In this document: in pieces, positions 33,318 to 45,114 of the stretch
Position numbering within the stretch: the stretch's first letter is position 1
Layout: each line of letters opens with the position of its first letter
DNA from: Vandiemenella viatica
Taxonomy: Eukaryota > Arthropoda > Insecta > Orthoptera > Morabidae
Length of the DNA stretch: 64,000 nucleotides
NCBI GenBank assembly: GCA_031002005.1
Contig: CM061918.1
Span: 40,986,947-41,050,946 of the forward strand
Reading direction: 5' to 3'
The notes under the pieces: model-generated
Databases searched by the model: none
Told to the model about the DNA's origin: nothing
Seen by the model: the letters and a program-made list of their open reading frames with translations, nothing else
Translations under genes and position numbers: made by a program

Positions 33318-36300
33318 GTTTTATGTAAGAGGGCCATATAGATAACTGGGCTAATTTCCACTGGCTCTGTTAATCTTTCCTGATTTTTCTATTTCACGCG
33401 CAGTTTTTACCGTTTGGTTGTAACCACTGCCATATTATCTTGACTTCTAGTTCTAACCTTCCAATGCGCCACAAAGCAAACTTTTACAGATGCTAGTAAA
33501 TACGTAATACAAACATTCTACGATTACCTCATTTTCATTATTCTCTTTTTCACGTATATGTCAGCTATTTCAAAACGTGTTTACGTTTTATCCTTTGATT
33601 TTATTTACATCCATCGTGTGTCCACGGCTCCAATCACTTGAACGGCATTATTTAATTTTTCTATATTTTGTTAGATTTTTGCACCATTATTTTAATTTAT
33701 ACAATTTAAATCTATAGGAATAGACTGAGTATATCTAAAAATGGTTACTAGCATATACTTCCCGTTCATAGCGATAGCTACCGGGTAAAACGCTTTTTAT
33801 AGATTAGCAATTAACGGTAGACAATTGTTTTAGCACATTATTTTTGCATTATGTATTATGCATACCAAATATTCGATGCATTTAACCGACCTATTTTTAA
33901 TGGTTACGTACCGTATGACGAGAAAGCCTGTATCGTTCCAATATTTATCTAGCAATTTCAGCAAAATCTATATTGGTAAATGTCTAAAATACTGAAACAT
34001 GATCGTACAATTTACCTACAAATTAAAATAAACTGCATGAAAACTGGACCAGAGCTTGTCGAATTGGTTCTACTGACTTTTACAATAACAGCAAGGCTAC
34101 TTCCCGGCAAGTGCCGTTATTGGTGACGTCGTTTTTTCGTATTGTGGTGGGTGCCTTGGTGGGCAAACTACGTTACAATTATCTTTCATACCTTTATGAT
34201 TAATAATTGTGGATTTTTAAATTTAATTTTTATGAAGGAGTGAAAATTTATTAATTTTGCAAGAATCTCGACGTTAGTTGGAATTTAGGAAAAATTGTCA
34301 CAATATGACATTTATTTTCTTATCACTGGCGATTACAAGTCTGAGCGAATTTACCGTTAACATTAACACAAATTGGCAAAATCATAAAAGCAACGCTCAG
34401 AGTTACAATTAGCCGTCATGAGCAAGCAAACAATTGTATATTTACTTTTAAATATATCTCAGAATCAAAATGCACGAAATAATGACAATTGGAAACAATG
34501 AAAAATACAAGTTATGACGACCTCAAAGGTATCATAATACTGTGACTTTACAGTTAAAAAGGAAAATCATGGGCGCCACGAATGAACAATATATCATTCG
34601 AAAATAACTAGTTCTGGCAAATTATGCCGCTAGCTCAGGGGTTTTTACAATTACAAAGTGAGAACATGGACCTATCCTCTCAAAGTCGCTTACGGGATCT
34701 GTTTCACGGAATGCACAATCAGATGGCTTGGTCGTAATAAATTACCATTGTAGTCCTGCGTCTGATGTCTGCGGTGACTGTAGCGGACCCACGATATGTG
34801 AGATTATCTCACAAGTCGGCTATAGGCACCTCTGGTCTGACAATGCGCATCATCGAATTACCGGCTGTGTTGCTATGATAAGCTTGCTCCAGCAAGGCAA
34901 GCTGGCAGCCAGAAATCGTACAGCGGCAGTTGGCGAGAGAAGCCAACTTTCCAAGTCAACCTCAGACTAGACTCGCATAGCTTGGACTCGAAGATCGAAG
35001 TCAGAATGTCCAGCTCCTCGCTCTTCGGTCCACGAGGAAACTTCTCGCTCCGCCCCTTTGCAGTCTCGAAGCTCACATAAAACACAAATTCCCAGGATTT
35101 TAAGTTATACGCTCATTTGGATTGGATCTTCAGGTCGGCACCTAATGTCACGTGATATCCCCGATATGTGATTCGCCAAGAGTATCTAACAGAGGTCGGA
35201 CATAGTCGGCTAGGTTCGCCGGGGTGAGAGCCCATTCGGGTGTCGGGTGGCAGGCTTTTCCCGCCGGGCGAGTGACCCATCCCCAGGGAGCAGAGTGTGT
35301 GGTCCGGCAAAACCCAAATCCGCGACGTCCTGTCGCCATGACTCGGGAAGACCAAGATTAGCTTCAAGCCTACATAGCTCAATAATTCTTGAATGTTCGC
35401 TTTACTAAGATACACTGTATGTTCACCATTTCATTACAGTCCTCACTTGGAATCTTGCGTACTTTATAAAATTACAACAAAAATCTATTTAGGTGGTCGC
35501 CCAAGATTTATGTAAATTACTCTTATATTATTACATATATAATAAAAATGCACCTTGTAACGTGGCGACAGCGCGTCATGTTACAGTATTAAGTTGAAAA
35601 TAAAAGTAAAATCCCACCAAGAACTCAGTATTCAAGCGAAGATTTAGGTTGATAAGGACCGTGACATTCTAGAAGTAATAGTTTAGATACAGGAAAATTC
35701 ACATTACTGGTCTATTTTCCTCAGTAGGCCTACTAGGACGTAATGTGCGACATGTTTATGACGTTACTTTGCTAAAGTATCCTACACTTCATGTCGAGTT
35801 GTAATCTTACTAACAGACTCGGACGCTATTTAGTCTATATTTTTCTGTAAGTCGCAATCGAAATTAGCGAGGGAGCATATTTGCTTGTTAGGTGAAAATT
35901 GCTCCAAATCCGATCGCTTTTCGATCTGACGACGAACAGTTGAGTCACGTGACATTATCACTCTCCCGTCAGAGTTAGTCTAGAAGTTGATAGAAGAATT
36001 CGATACTTTTAACAACGCTAGAAAAAAATCTTGCGAGTAAATTTCGTCTCTGAACATACTCGCAGTTGTATTAGTTTATTTTTCTATTTGCAGATATTTG
36101 ACCCGTTAGTGTCGAATATGTTAAAAAAAACTTCCGGATGTCTAGCGCAAATCATGGGAGTAATTATAAACACACATTTAAAAACTTTGGTCGCCATTAT
36201 CTCGAAACGCGCCTTACAGGAGCTAACGCGAAATCGATCGCACAAACCTCGAAAATTTCACGCCATGATTTCCGAAAATTTCTCGGCCTGTGATATAGCC

Positions 36301-36696
36301 GTATAGTCAGAAGTCATTTAGTGGTACTAATGGAAAACGAAATTTAATATACTTCAGTGACCATTATTCTCACTCAGACAAAAGTAAGTTACCGCAGAAA
36401 TTCTGTAAAATTGATATCACAGGTTAGAACAAATGACACATTAGCTGCGATTAAAGCAGACAACTTTTCGGAAATGGTAGCAGGGATAAAATCTCAGAAC
36501 ATAGGGGGAAGGGGTCTGAACATTCAACAGTCGCTTAGAGTACGAAGCTGCTAAAGATGGCATCTTACTAGCGGCGATAAGAAAAAGGAAGCAATACAGT
36601 GCAAAAGCGATCGGGTCTTCCAGCTGAAGGTATAAATGAGGTGCGATGGGTGGCCAAGCCAGTCGAGGCAGAGACAGTCAGCTGAGAACAACTGCA
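33316..36696. other. Stretch without recognised gene, GC-rich island at 34.7-35.4 kb
   Basis: AT-rich except for about 34690-35400, which is GC-rich and holds several overlapping frames on both strands, none recognisable. Purine/pyrimidine texture and the absence of inverted ends would suit a long terminal repeat or an old CpG-rich regulatory segment. Neither can be shown. The frame at 36031-36306 (+) has no known motif. Confidence 0.4.
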
Positions 36697-36790
36697 AGAT
36701 ACCTGATGAAGATAGCAGAGTTAGCTGTCGAAACGTCGTGTTTACGTAACACCATCCGGCTGGACACCCGAGAAGATTTTGTTTCAAGGT
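36697..36790 (+). other. Hammerhead-like core, probable Penelope-type retroelement terminus
   Basis: CTGATGA at 36703-36709 is followed by a 6-bp stem (GATAGC/GCTGTC) and GAAA at 36730-36733. A 4-bp ACGT/ACGT stem then leads to a GTA triplet. This is the order of conserved pieces in a hammerhead ribozyme (CUGAUGA, stem II, GAAA, stem III, NUH). The expected stem I pairing between flanking bases is not present, so cleavage by this copy alone is doubtful. CCGGCTGGACACCCGAGAAG downstream resembles the repeat at 5.6 kb. Penelope-like elements are known to carry such motifs. Confidence 0.5.
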
Positions 36791-36904
36791 CTAAGGTGAT
36801 ACCAAGATATTTCTGGTAGAAATTATGTTTCACTCTTTGATGGAAATTCACTTTGAGCTGCTGATGTGCTATTCTATTGCTCACATTGAGCCATTATGTT
36901 CATA

Positions 36905-37113
36905 ATGGAAAATGCGTTAGAGGTGGGAAAGGACTGAGGGCACGTAACGGGAAGGAATTCGGCAATGGCCCTTTGGAGGAACCATTTCGGCATTCGCCCG
37001 GAAATATTTCACGAAGCCATGGAACAACAAAATTTGGATAATCCGATGGGGATTCGAACTTATATGCTCCTCAATGCGAGACTAGAGAGGTAACGCTCAA
37101 CCACCACCTTCGG
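36905..37113 (-). mobile_element. tRNA-headed SINE, nearly full length
   Basis: The minus-strand head has GGTGGTTGAGCGTTACC. The B box is damaged (AAGTTCGAATCCCC). The body has GAATGCCGAAATGG and GCCGAATTCCTTCCCG, and the 3' tail is truncated. Confidence 0.87.
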
Positions 37114-38239
37114 TTTTATCACTTTTTCAGAGATGCAAGATATGAAAAGAAAGGAAGTTCTTTATACATATCCTTCTGAGGATTCGGAATGAATGCCTTA
37201 GTGTCGCCTGAGCATACCAGGAAATACGCACAGGGTTGAAAGTTAGGTTTTTTGTTGTTTTTTTTTGCACGGATGCTATCGCTTTTATAATTCCCGATGC
37301 TAAACAATTTACGAATATTCAGTGATGCGAAATTCAATGGCTTTAGTAAACACGAGCGCGATTCCTGCAGTACAAAACGCAACGGCAAATTAATCGATGT
37401 TTAGCAAAACAAAAAAAACTAACGACACGGTCAGCGGAGAGCAACAGCAACCAAAAACACAGCTCCATACAACCGTAAAACGTATTTGTTTACAATCAGT
37501 CGCTACGCAGTCCCGACAGAGCAGAAATAATATACAGGGCATTTTTTGCCAACTTCCAGAGGTGGCAACACGAAAATGCCAATCTCACATTGAGCTGTCC
37601 TTGAAATTCACTTATCGGATAATATGGGACCTAAAAACATCTATCTCGTATCTGAAAGCCGAGTACAATCTTTACGGACGAAGAATCATTAAAGAAAACT
37701 CATTTTTTTAACTAGTGAAAAAGATCAGAAATGGTGTAACTCAAAATCATATAGGAGCGTTGACGTTTACTAATATTGATATTGGCTGGGTAATACTTCA
37801 CACTTGAGTTACATTTTCTGATGTGACGAGAAAATTTTATATGGATTTTAAACTTATCTAAAAACAGCTTTCAAAGTTGTACAATGAACATCAGGATGAG
37901 AAAACTCGCGTAGCTACGAAACAGAAAATTCTATACGCGAATCAAAGATACCACTACCCACTTCAGAACGACAAAAAATAGGTTGTTAAAAAACAAAATT
38001 TACTTAATACTATTTGTAAGTGTAGATGATATTTAATTAAAATGTTGCATACCAAAATCAATTTAGAACACAGCTTCTGACCTATTCATTCACATAATAC
38101 ACAAAAACAAAATCACATACTAACCAACCATTCGTTCATTTCGCATAGATTTAATCAGTTGAAGTAAGGAACTATTGTTATAATGACGTTATCTTCTGTC
38201 GTGCGATCTGCCCTGGCGCAGCGACAATGGACGCTGTCG
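37114..38239. other. Stretch without recognised gene
   Basis: A 104-residue frame at 37397-37711 (+) shows no known motif. ATACAGGGCATTTTTTGCC at 37532-37550 recalls mariner-type ends but has no partner. Confidence 0.45.
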
Positions 38240-38526
38240 CACAGTGTGTTATTTTCTAAATCCAGAGGGACAAAAGTCAATTTTGACTCTAGTCTACACA
38301 GGCAAAATAGTTATTTATATTTAAATTAGACAAACTATATTATTAGGAACAAAGATTTATTTACGCGAATCTGCGCCTAACAATAGAAAAAATAATTTGA
38401 ACAATGGGCTTCCTGTGACCCACCGATCAAGTGCTCAATTCGGCCGCGCCATTCGACTAAGTTTGGTCGTTAATTACGCTGTGTCTCTGTGTGGTATTAG
38501 GAATTTGTGGATTGCTATTGATTTTG

Positions 38527-38788
38527 GTAAGTTTCAAGATACGTTTACGCATGATTTTTCCGTAATACGTTTTAAAACTGAATCATGAGCATCATTAAAA
38601 CAGAGCGAGATTATTTTTGATAAAAACAACCCTACTAAGCCATTTTTATTTTGAGTTTTTGTTCATTATACCACATTATACCAATCTATTCCTATATTTA
38701 TTTGAAAGAGCTACTTATTAACTACAAGAATTAGCTTCATTTGTTTGCGCATGTTTGCGACACCCATGTAACTTTTCTTCATTTTCAG
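38527..38788 (+). other. Putative intron in the Transib-like element
   Basis: A strong donor GGTAAGT starts at 38526-38527, and a pyrimidine-rich acceptor TTTCTTCATTTTCAG ends at 38788, one base before an ATG. The 262-base length suits an insect intron. This is inference from splice-site quality only. Confidence 0.45.
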
Positions 38789-38789
38789 A

Positions 38790-39272
38790 ATGACTGCACA
38801 CGTTTCGGGTAGAGAATTTTTCAACGTATGGTTTGCTAACGCAAAACAATCAAGGATAGATGCTTTGTTACAGTTTATATTGCAATAACTAGGTGACACA
38901 TCGTTTTCAGATGACATTATAAGTAGTTTAAAAGCTACTACCAGAATTGATTCTTTAAAAATTGAGCAAAGATGGTCTAAAACGGGAAAACATAGAGACC
39001 GCTTCCTAAACACATATTCTAAGCGAGTTCGGGCTCATATGGAAGACCAGAAAAATACTTTGAGAGTTCATGTATTAAAACAAAAACACGGCGAATCAAC
39101 CATTTCCTTGAAACGGCAAATCAAGAAGAAATTTAGATGCCAACCGAAGTGCAGCTTCTCAAGTCAGGAAAACGAGATTCTGGTGGGTCACAGGAAGCCA
39201 ATTGTTCAAACTATTCTTTCTATTGCTAGGCGCAGGTTCGTGGAAAATAAACCTGTGTTCCTAATAATATAG
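38790..39272 (+). pseudogene. Unrecognised protein of the Transib-like element, one internal stop
   Basis: The frame begins MTAHVSGREFFNVWFANAK just after the putative splice acceptor. It has a stop TAA at 38886-38888 and then stays open for 127 codons: DIISSLKATTRIDSLKIEQR, RAHMEDQKNTLRVHV, SLKRQIKKKFRC. It closes with TAG inside the right inverted repeat. The product would be strongly basic and helical. I do not recognise the family and see no RAG1-core motifs. It may be the N-terminal exon of a longer protein joined to the right end by an internal deletion. Confidence 0.5.
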
Positions 39273-39367
39273 TTAGTCTACTTCAAATATAAATTACTAT
39301 TTTGCCTGTGTAGACTAGTGTCAAAATTGACTTTTGTCCCTCTAAATTTAGAAAATTACACACTGTG

Positions 39368-40579
39368 GGTCGGTTTGAAGGGCGGGCCCCCTCGGCTGTG
39401 AGCCGGCGGCAGCCTCCGGCTGGGGACCCGTGCTATTTTGCCCATCCTGCCACCCTATTGTTACGCCAGTGCCCATTACGTATTTTTATTTGGAACGTGT
39501 CTCAGTCTTATAAACAGTATGGAGCAGAACAGACTCTTGTTTCCTCTTCCGCCGCCAGTTGTAGCATGACAAGCGAGTTTACATCTGGCCAGAAATTCCA
39601 TACACAAAAAAACGGGACCAAGATCGGTGGTATAGCTGAGCGTTGCTGGAATTATAGACAAAATATAAGTTGATTTGGACTGTAGAAGCTCCAAGTAGAG
39701 AAACACAACAATGCCTTACTACCTCCATACATCCGTTAGCGTGACATAGTATGCTGTACCTTCCTTTCAGACCCTTCCACGAATCTTGCTGATGCATCAC
39801 TTGAAAACGGACTTACGTATGTTATCGGTACACTTAGATTTCACAATATGATTTTTTTTTTTTTTACAAATTATCAGGATATTTTACTGTACTACGAGCT
39901 TTATCATCTTGACAATCTGAAAAAGATACATTTCAAATAAAAACTTTTAATAATTTTAATTCCAAAGAAAATAACATCGCTTTACCAATGTATTGGTTTC
40001 GCACTTTTATATTTCGTGGTTGTCGCTGATTGACCATGAGCCTCAGAAAATACACATGACTGACAATTCATAAATGCATTTGTTTATGCATTTACACCAC
40101 CTCTTTTTTTTTAATCTGTTTTTTACGCTTGACGTGAACTGACGCAACAACAGAACAGTACTGCATAATGAGCACATAAAATTAGAATACATCAGCACAT
40201 AATTGTGCGAAGCGAAACCAGGAACAGGCTTCAATGCATTATGTAACGTTATACATTAAATTGCATCCAATTTCAAAAGGAAAGAGTCAAATTTGGGCTT
40301 TTTGTAACAATAATATTTGATATAGGCACGAAATCATGCCTTGTACCTGGAAAAAAATCCAGGAGACGCCATCATTGTTTTGCGCGAAAACCAAATACAA
40401 CTAACACAAAGCATTTTCATTACCGTTTGCCACTATTTCGAAACCAGATTAGCAGTGATGTAGTCCCCTTCAATCAAATTGTTCTACCGACTAGAAAGGT
40501 CAAAATTCGCCTAGTAAAAATTTCGTTTTGCTTGTTTTTAAGTCTACTTTTTTGAATTTACTACCAAATTTGCGATGTA
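39368..40579. other. Stretch without recognised gene; possible MITE end at 39.4 kb
   Basis: The GC-rich segment 39375-39480 ends in CCACCCTATTGTTACGCCAGTG, which read backwards gives CACTGGCGTAACAATAGGG, a hAT-like terminus. No matching second end was found. Frames at 39365-39800 on both strands overlap and have no known motif. Confidence 0.4.
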
Positions 40580-41417
40580 CACTGATTATCCAAAACATTA
40601 TGACCATCTACTTACCAGCATATTGGACCACCTTTCTAACGCAATGCAGCAGCGATTCGGTGTAGCATGGATTCTACATCTCCTTGGTAGGATTTCAGAG
40701 GTATCTGATACCAGATTTCTACGCATAGGTCAAGAAATTCCCTTATATTATGGGCCAGCGGTTTGTGGGCGCGGTATCTGGGAACGAGCATCTCGGAAAC
40801 GGAGAGGCTTGTCGGCTATTCGCGTGCTACTGCAGTGAGCATCTATGGAAAGATGTTTGAAGGACGGTGAAACCACGAGTAGGTGACAATACGGTGGACA
40901 TCCATGCCAAATCAGAGAACGTGGAGGTCGGAGGCTTTTCCGCTCTGTAAAGCGGGATAGTGCCTTATCTGTGGCAGATTTGAGGGAAGAGTGCAATTCT
41001 GGTGCTTCCAGAAGTGTTTCAGAGCACAAGAATCGCTGCTGTATTGCGTTCCGAAAGTGAACTAATACACCCTCGACGTTCTGTGATGTGGCGTGGATGT
41101 CCACCATATTGACGCCTACTCGTAGTTTCACTGTCCATCAAACACTTTCCACAGATGCTCGCTACAGTAACACGCGGACATTCGACCAGCCTCTCCGTTT
41201 CGGAGATGCTCGTTCCCAGGTGCCGCGCCTACAAACTGCTGGCCAGTAATTTAAGGGAATTTCATGACCTGTGCGTAGAAATCTGGTGTCAGATACCTCT
41301 GGATGCCTACCAAGGAGTTTTAGAATCTATGATACGCCGAATCACTGATGTATTGCGTTAGAAAGGTGGACAAATATGCAAGTAAGTAGGTGGTCATAAT
41401 GTTTTGGCTGATCAGTG
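40580..41417. mobile_element. Tc1-type foldback element, arms about 340 bp
   Basis: The ends CACTGATTATCCAAAACATT and, from the right, CACTGATCAGCCAAAACATT are inverted repeats flanked by TA (40578-40579, 41418-41419). Complementarity runs inward to about 40925 and 41070, so most of the element can pair with itself. The central 145 bases read RLFRSVKRDSALSVADLREE and CNSGASRSVSEH in one frame. This resembles the N-terminal helix-turn-helix of Tc1-like transposases, so it derives from a transposase-bearing parent. Confidence 0.9.
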
Positions 41418-42150
41418 TATATAAACACCTTGCAACGATTCTATGAGTGAAGCACGGTCCAAAAATTCCGCAACTCTTACAAGAGTTCAAACCCTTGGCA
41501 ATTGTAACACTGTGATAGAGTAATAGTTTACTCACAGAGTAGCAGCGAGGTGGTAGAAGATGTCTGCTTACCTGAAACAGAGAGAACAAAATTCAGTACT
41601 TCAATTAAAAAATTCCGATTAATACGTTAAGTTTATTTAGAATAATGTCTAAGAAAAACTTCAGATACTCATTTCAGTGTAAGAAATCCAAAAAATGAAA
41701 TTAAAAAAAAAAATTGTACAAATTCGAAGCATCGAAAGTGAATAGCTAACATGATGTAATAAGAATCAAGGCTGATAACTAAAGTTTAGATCTTTAGTAC
41801 AAGTCATATTTTTTCCTGCCTTCTTTCCTGAGCTTTAATGCTGAATTAAACACTGATTCAACATTTCTCAGTTTATTCAAATGCATTTTATACAACATAA
41901 AAGCATATTCAGGCCTTTTTCCTTGTTTTCGTCATATTACGAAAATATTTACGGTCATATTTTGAGAGAAAAATCCGGTAATTTTTTAATAGTACCAGGA
42001 ATTCACTAGAAGGTAGATGAGAAGAGTTAAGATAACTATTCCCAGCACTTTACTCCTATTATAAATTGGAGGGGAAATAAACAAGACTAATTGTCACTGA
42101 ATTGGTCAGTCAAGAATTAAAGTTCGGTTATACATTGTCACTCACTAAAC
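41418..42150. other. Stretch without recognised gene
   Basis: AT-rich. CGTCATATTACG and ACGGTCATATTTTGAG at 41931-41966 recall the GTCATATTT motifs of the repeats at 42.8 and 52.9 kb. Confidence 0.4.
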
Positions 42151-42410
42151 CAAGGCTGTCCATCCAATTCTCGAAATGGGCTACAATTTTGATTGTATGT
42201 TAGTCTGCGGGCCACCTAATACTTGCCTATAATTACAATAGGTATTTAAATGAAACAAAACTGAGTAATACAGGTGAATTATAATAATAATAATTTCTTT
42301 CCTCCACAAAAATATTCAAGTATTTTTTCCAAGAAAGTAGTACGTGCGGCCCGATTGAAAATTCTATTTCTAAAATTTGGCCCTGCTACTGAAAAGGTTG
42401 GCCACCCCTG
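42151..42410. mobile_element. hAT-type MITE, 260 bp
   Basis: The right end, reverse-complemented, starts CAGGGGTGGCCAACC, and the left starts CAAGGCTGTCCATCC, a diverged version. Flanks CACTAAAC (42143-42150) and CTCTAAAC (42411-42418) agree at 7 of 8. The TIR is shared with the larger element at 47137-48040. CTGCGGGCC and GTGCGGCCC occur inside. Confidence 0.85.
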
Positions 42411-42422
42411 CTCTAAACGTTA

Positions 42423-42950
42423 ATGTTCCGCCCGCGTTTTAATCTCAACAATGCAGCAGCAGCCGCATCCCAGAGTCGAGCCACATCAATCAATGTCTGC
42501 CTTAAATGTCGCAAATACTATACACAGTATTCCTCAGTGTTAAATCTGCAGTGGATCAGTGAGTACAGTCATGCCGAAATTTTTTTTTTTTTTTTGAAAG
42601 TGCGAAGTTACGCAAACGAATTTCGTGAATATTATTTTGCTACAGAAAAAATTCTATAAATTATGTGAAATTAAAGTGACTGAAAATTTAATTTCCCAAT
42701 GGTGCAGTGAGTGCACGGAAGCAAATTATGCTGTCTACATGAAGATAAATTAAATGACTTACAATTTAAAATGTTTTGATGTATAGGAAATTTAAACGTT
42801 TCGTCATATTTCACCGTTTTTAAAGATCATAGCTGCATGCATATTTCTCCATTTTTTTGTCACAAGGATCCGAACCCTACTGATCATTTACCTTCATCCC
42901 GTCTGTGCTATATTAAGACATCACTGTACGGAATAGCCTTTTATTTTATC
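42423..42950 (+). repeat. Decayed dispersed repeat (copy 1)
   Basis: It shares ordered blocks with 52540-52990: a CATGCCGRAA...TTTTTTTGAAAG block, then GGTGCAGTGRGTGCACGGAAG and AAATTATGCTGYCTAC, then GTCATATTT and TTGCATGCATAT motifs. The frame at 42423-42659 is open, but its product has no clear family. It is probably an old DNA transposon with a decayed gene; no ends were found. Confidence 0.55.
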
Positions 42951-44764
42951 GGCATATTAGAACTGATGTAAAAGGACGGTTATAAATAAGTGGGGAAACA
43001 GATGAAGGCAGATGTGGGGACGCTGTGCACTACAAACTTAGTAACATCAGAGCTGAGAGGGGATTTCTGGAATTAGGAAAACAGGAAAAGGAAGCAGAAT
43101 TAATCATGTAAATTTTCGCAGTTTTTGGCTAGATTTCCCGTAAACGAAGGCGCATCAGAGCGACCGATATTACGGTGAGTGTGGATACCGACATGTTATA
43201 TATCTACCTTGTTCCTTCTATGATTCCATTTCCACACAAGAGCTCTTGTAAGTTTCCTTTCTCAATGCGGGGAATGTGTATCACGGGATGACATACGAGG
43301 GATACGTTCTTCTCGTAACAACAACCCAACCATAACTTCGGTTATCCTGTTTGTCCGAAATATATTTTAGTTCGCAATCAATACCGAAATTTATATTCAG
43401 AAGCACTAAGAGTAATTATGCAGTTTCTAGTACAAGAACCAAAAATTCAAACCGTATGCGAAATTAGTTGTTGTCTGCGACCATTTTGATGTAGGTCTCA
43501 CGGAAGACTGCAAGATCCCTGAAGTACGTAATTTCCATGTGCCAACGGGACAAGGCACAAACTTCTTTCGGAGGCTGATGGTTTAGAGAGCGATTCTCGA
43601 AACCAATGCACCCAAATCCTAAGAACACCGCGAACGAATGTGGCAACACTGATTAAAATTTAAATTCCAAAGAAGAAAATACATTAATATATCACGGCTC
43701 CTAACTCATGATAGGTCGGTAGCCCCTTATAACGAGATGTATATTTATATCTTTTGTATTGTGTCTGTATCTTATGTAAAACGAGGTCTCCACGCTGAGT
43801 AGATTGTTAAGTTGGCAATATATGATTTGATGTTAGCGGTTGGTGATGCTGCAGTAGTTAGAGACTCGGCAAGAAAGTAAGCCGGCGAGGTGATAATGTG
43901 TTGCAGGACTGAGTGATTGCTGGCAGTATCGCCACGAGATGCGACTGCCGAAATGTATTTGGTACTCTTTTGTGTTCTTGTGGATTTTAAAGAGTTGTGA
44001 TTGTAAAAGATTAGGAAAGAACCGACCACAAAATATATGCAGTGATTAATGTTGAAAGTGGGTGTTTTTTGTTTGATAATTTTCTTTTGACTGTTTTCCC
44101 CATCAGTAATTGGAATTTAATGTTTTTAGCTAATAAAATTTTGCGTAACTTGGGCTATCGTCAAGATACCATGGCAATATGGTTTATTTAAAATCTACAA
44201 CGGGCCCGCCCTTGCAGTAATATGCGGAGTAGCTTGTAAACGGCTCCGCAAATGTCTTCTGCATTAAATGGCTCGGAACATACTGTCCACCTACGAGACA
44301 CCAAGAGTTTTACGTTACACCCTGATGCACAAAAAGACCACAGGGTCTGTCGAATCAGCGACAAGGAGAATACGAGAGGATGGATACACATCATCATTTG
44401 ATGCGTAAGGCATCCCTGGTGGGGCTGCAAAACAAATTGTTAATAACAGAACACGTTGAACGAGTCCAAGAGAATATATTCGTGAAAAGGCTAAAATTGT
44501 GGACGTCATGGTTGCCAATCAAACACACCAACGCGATCATTGTCATAATATTCATAGTAACTATGATACTAATTACAATATTTCTAAAAACTAACAACAC
44601 TGACAGGGTCGCTATTTGAATTGCGTACTTAAGTAACATTTGAATTGCGTGGTAACTACAGGAGTGGTCAGAATTTTTCCCACCACCAAATGATAAATCA
44701 CAGGAAGCGCCGTCATTTTATAGGCCGCTGCGTGATGCCGTGACGTCATCTGACAGCTGCCAAA
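42951..44764. other. Stretch without recognised gene
   Basis: Several overlapping frames at 44188-44639 on both strands have no motif I can name. Nothing else stands out. Confidence 0.4.
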
Positions 44765-45114
44765 GGGAGAGTCCATAAACTACGTGCCTCGGTCTAGGGG
44801 GAGAGGGGTTGGCTGGAAAGCTACGCTGAGATACGTGGGTGGGTATTATTTGTCACAGTTAAAATAAGGTACATAACACACAACACCATGTGAATATTTA
44901 TTTCTGTCGTTTAACTATCTCCGAATGTAATTTACGATAATCTGACAAGAGAAAACAGTACAAAATATCTTCTGGAATTAATAGGGGGAAAGAGCTACGT
45001 GCTACATGGGAGGGTGGGGTGGGGGTAGAGGCAAAAGCCGCGTCAGGTGACGTGGGGAGGGGGGTGGGTTCACAGGAGGCCAAAATGGAGCTACGTGGTT
45101 TATGGACGCTCTCC
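44765..45114. mobile_element. Harbinger-type MITE, uninterrupted copy
   Basis: The ends GGGAGAGTCCATAAACTACG and, from the right, GGAGAGCGTCCATAAACCAC are inverted. AAA flanks both sides (44762-44764, 45115-45117), a possible 3-bp duplication. In reverse orientation the block GGAGGCCAAAATGGAGCTAC matches the copies at 26.3 and 51.7 kb. There is no coding frame. Confidence 0.88.

Larger units (their letters stand above)
38240..39367 (+). mobile_element. Transib-like element with recombination-signal-like ends
   Basis: The terminal inverted repeats are about 110 bp and closely matching. Each end begins with CACAGTG, then exactly 23 bases, then ACAAAAGTC (left at 38240-38278, right mirrored at 39367-39329). 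Transib transposons, relatives of the RAG1 source element, are known for CACAATG-type heptamers, 23-base spacers and A-rich nonamers, with 5-bp GC-rich target duplications. The flanks here are TGTCG (38235-38239) and GGTCG (39368-39372), matching at 4 of 5. The interior holds one short spliced-looking frame and no Transib transposase I can recognise, so the copy is non-autonomous or internally deleted. Confidence 0.8.

Noticed and set aside
33017..33361. Minus frame containing a long His-Thr repeat
   Set aside because: It is a translation of the (GT)n microsatellite.
38240..39367. A genuine antigen-receptor recombination signal
   Set aside because: Both ends have 23-base spacers facing inward around transposon-like sequence, and nothing immune-related is nearby. 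A Transib-type transposon explains the signal.
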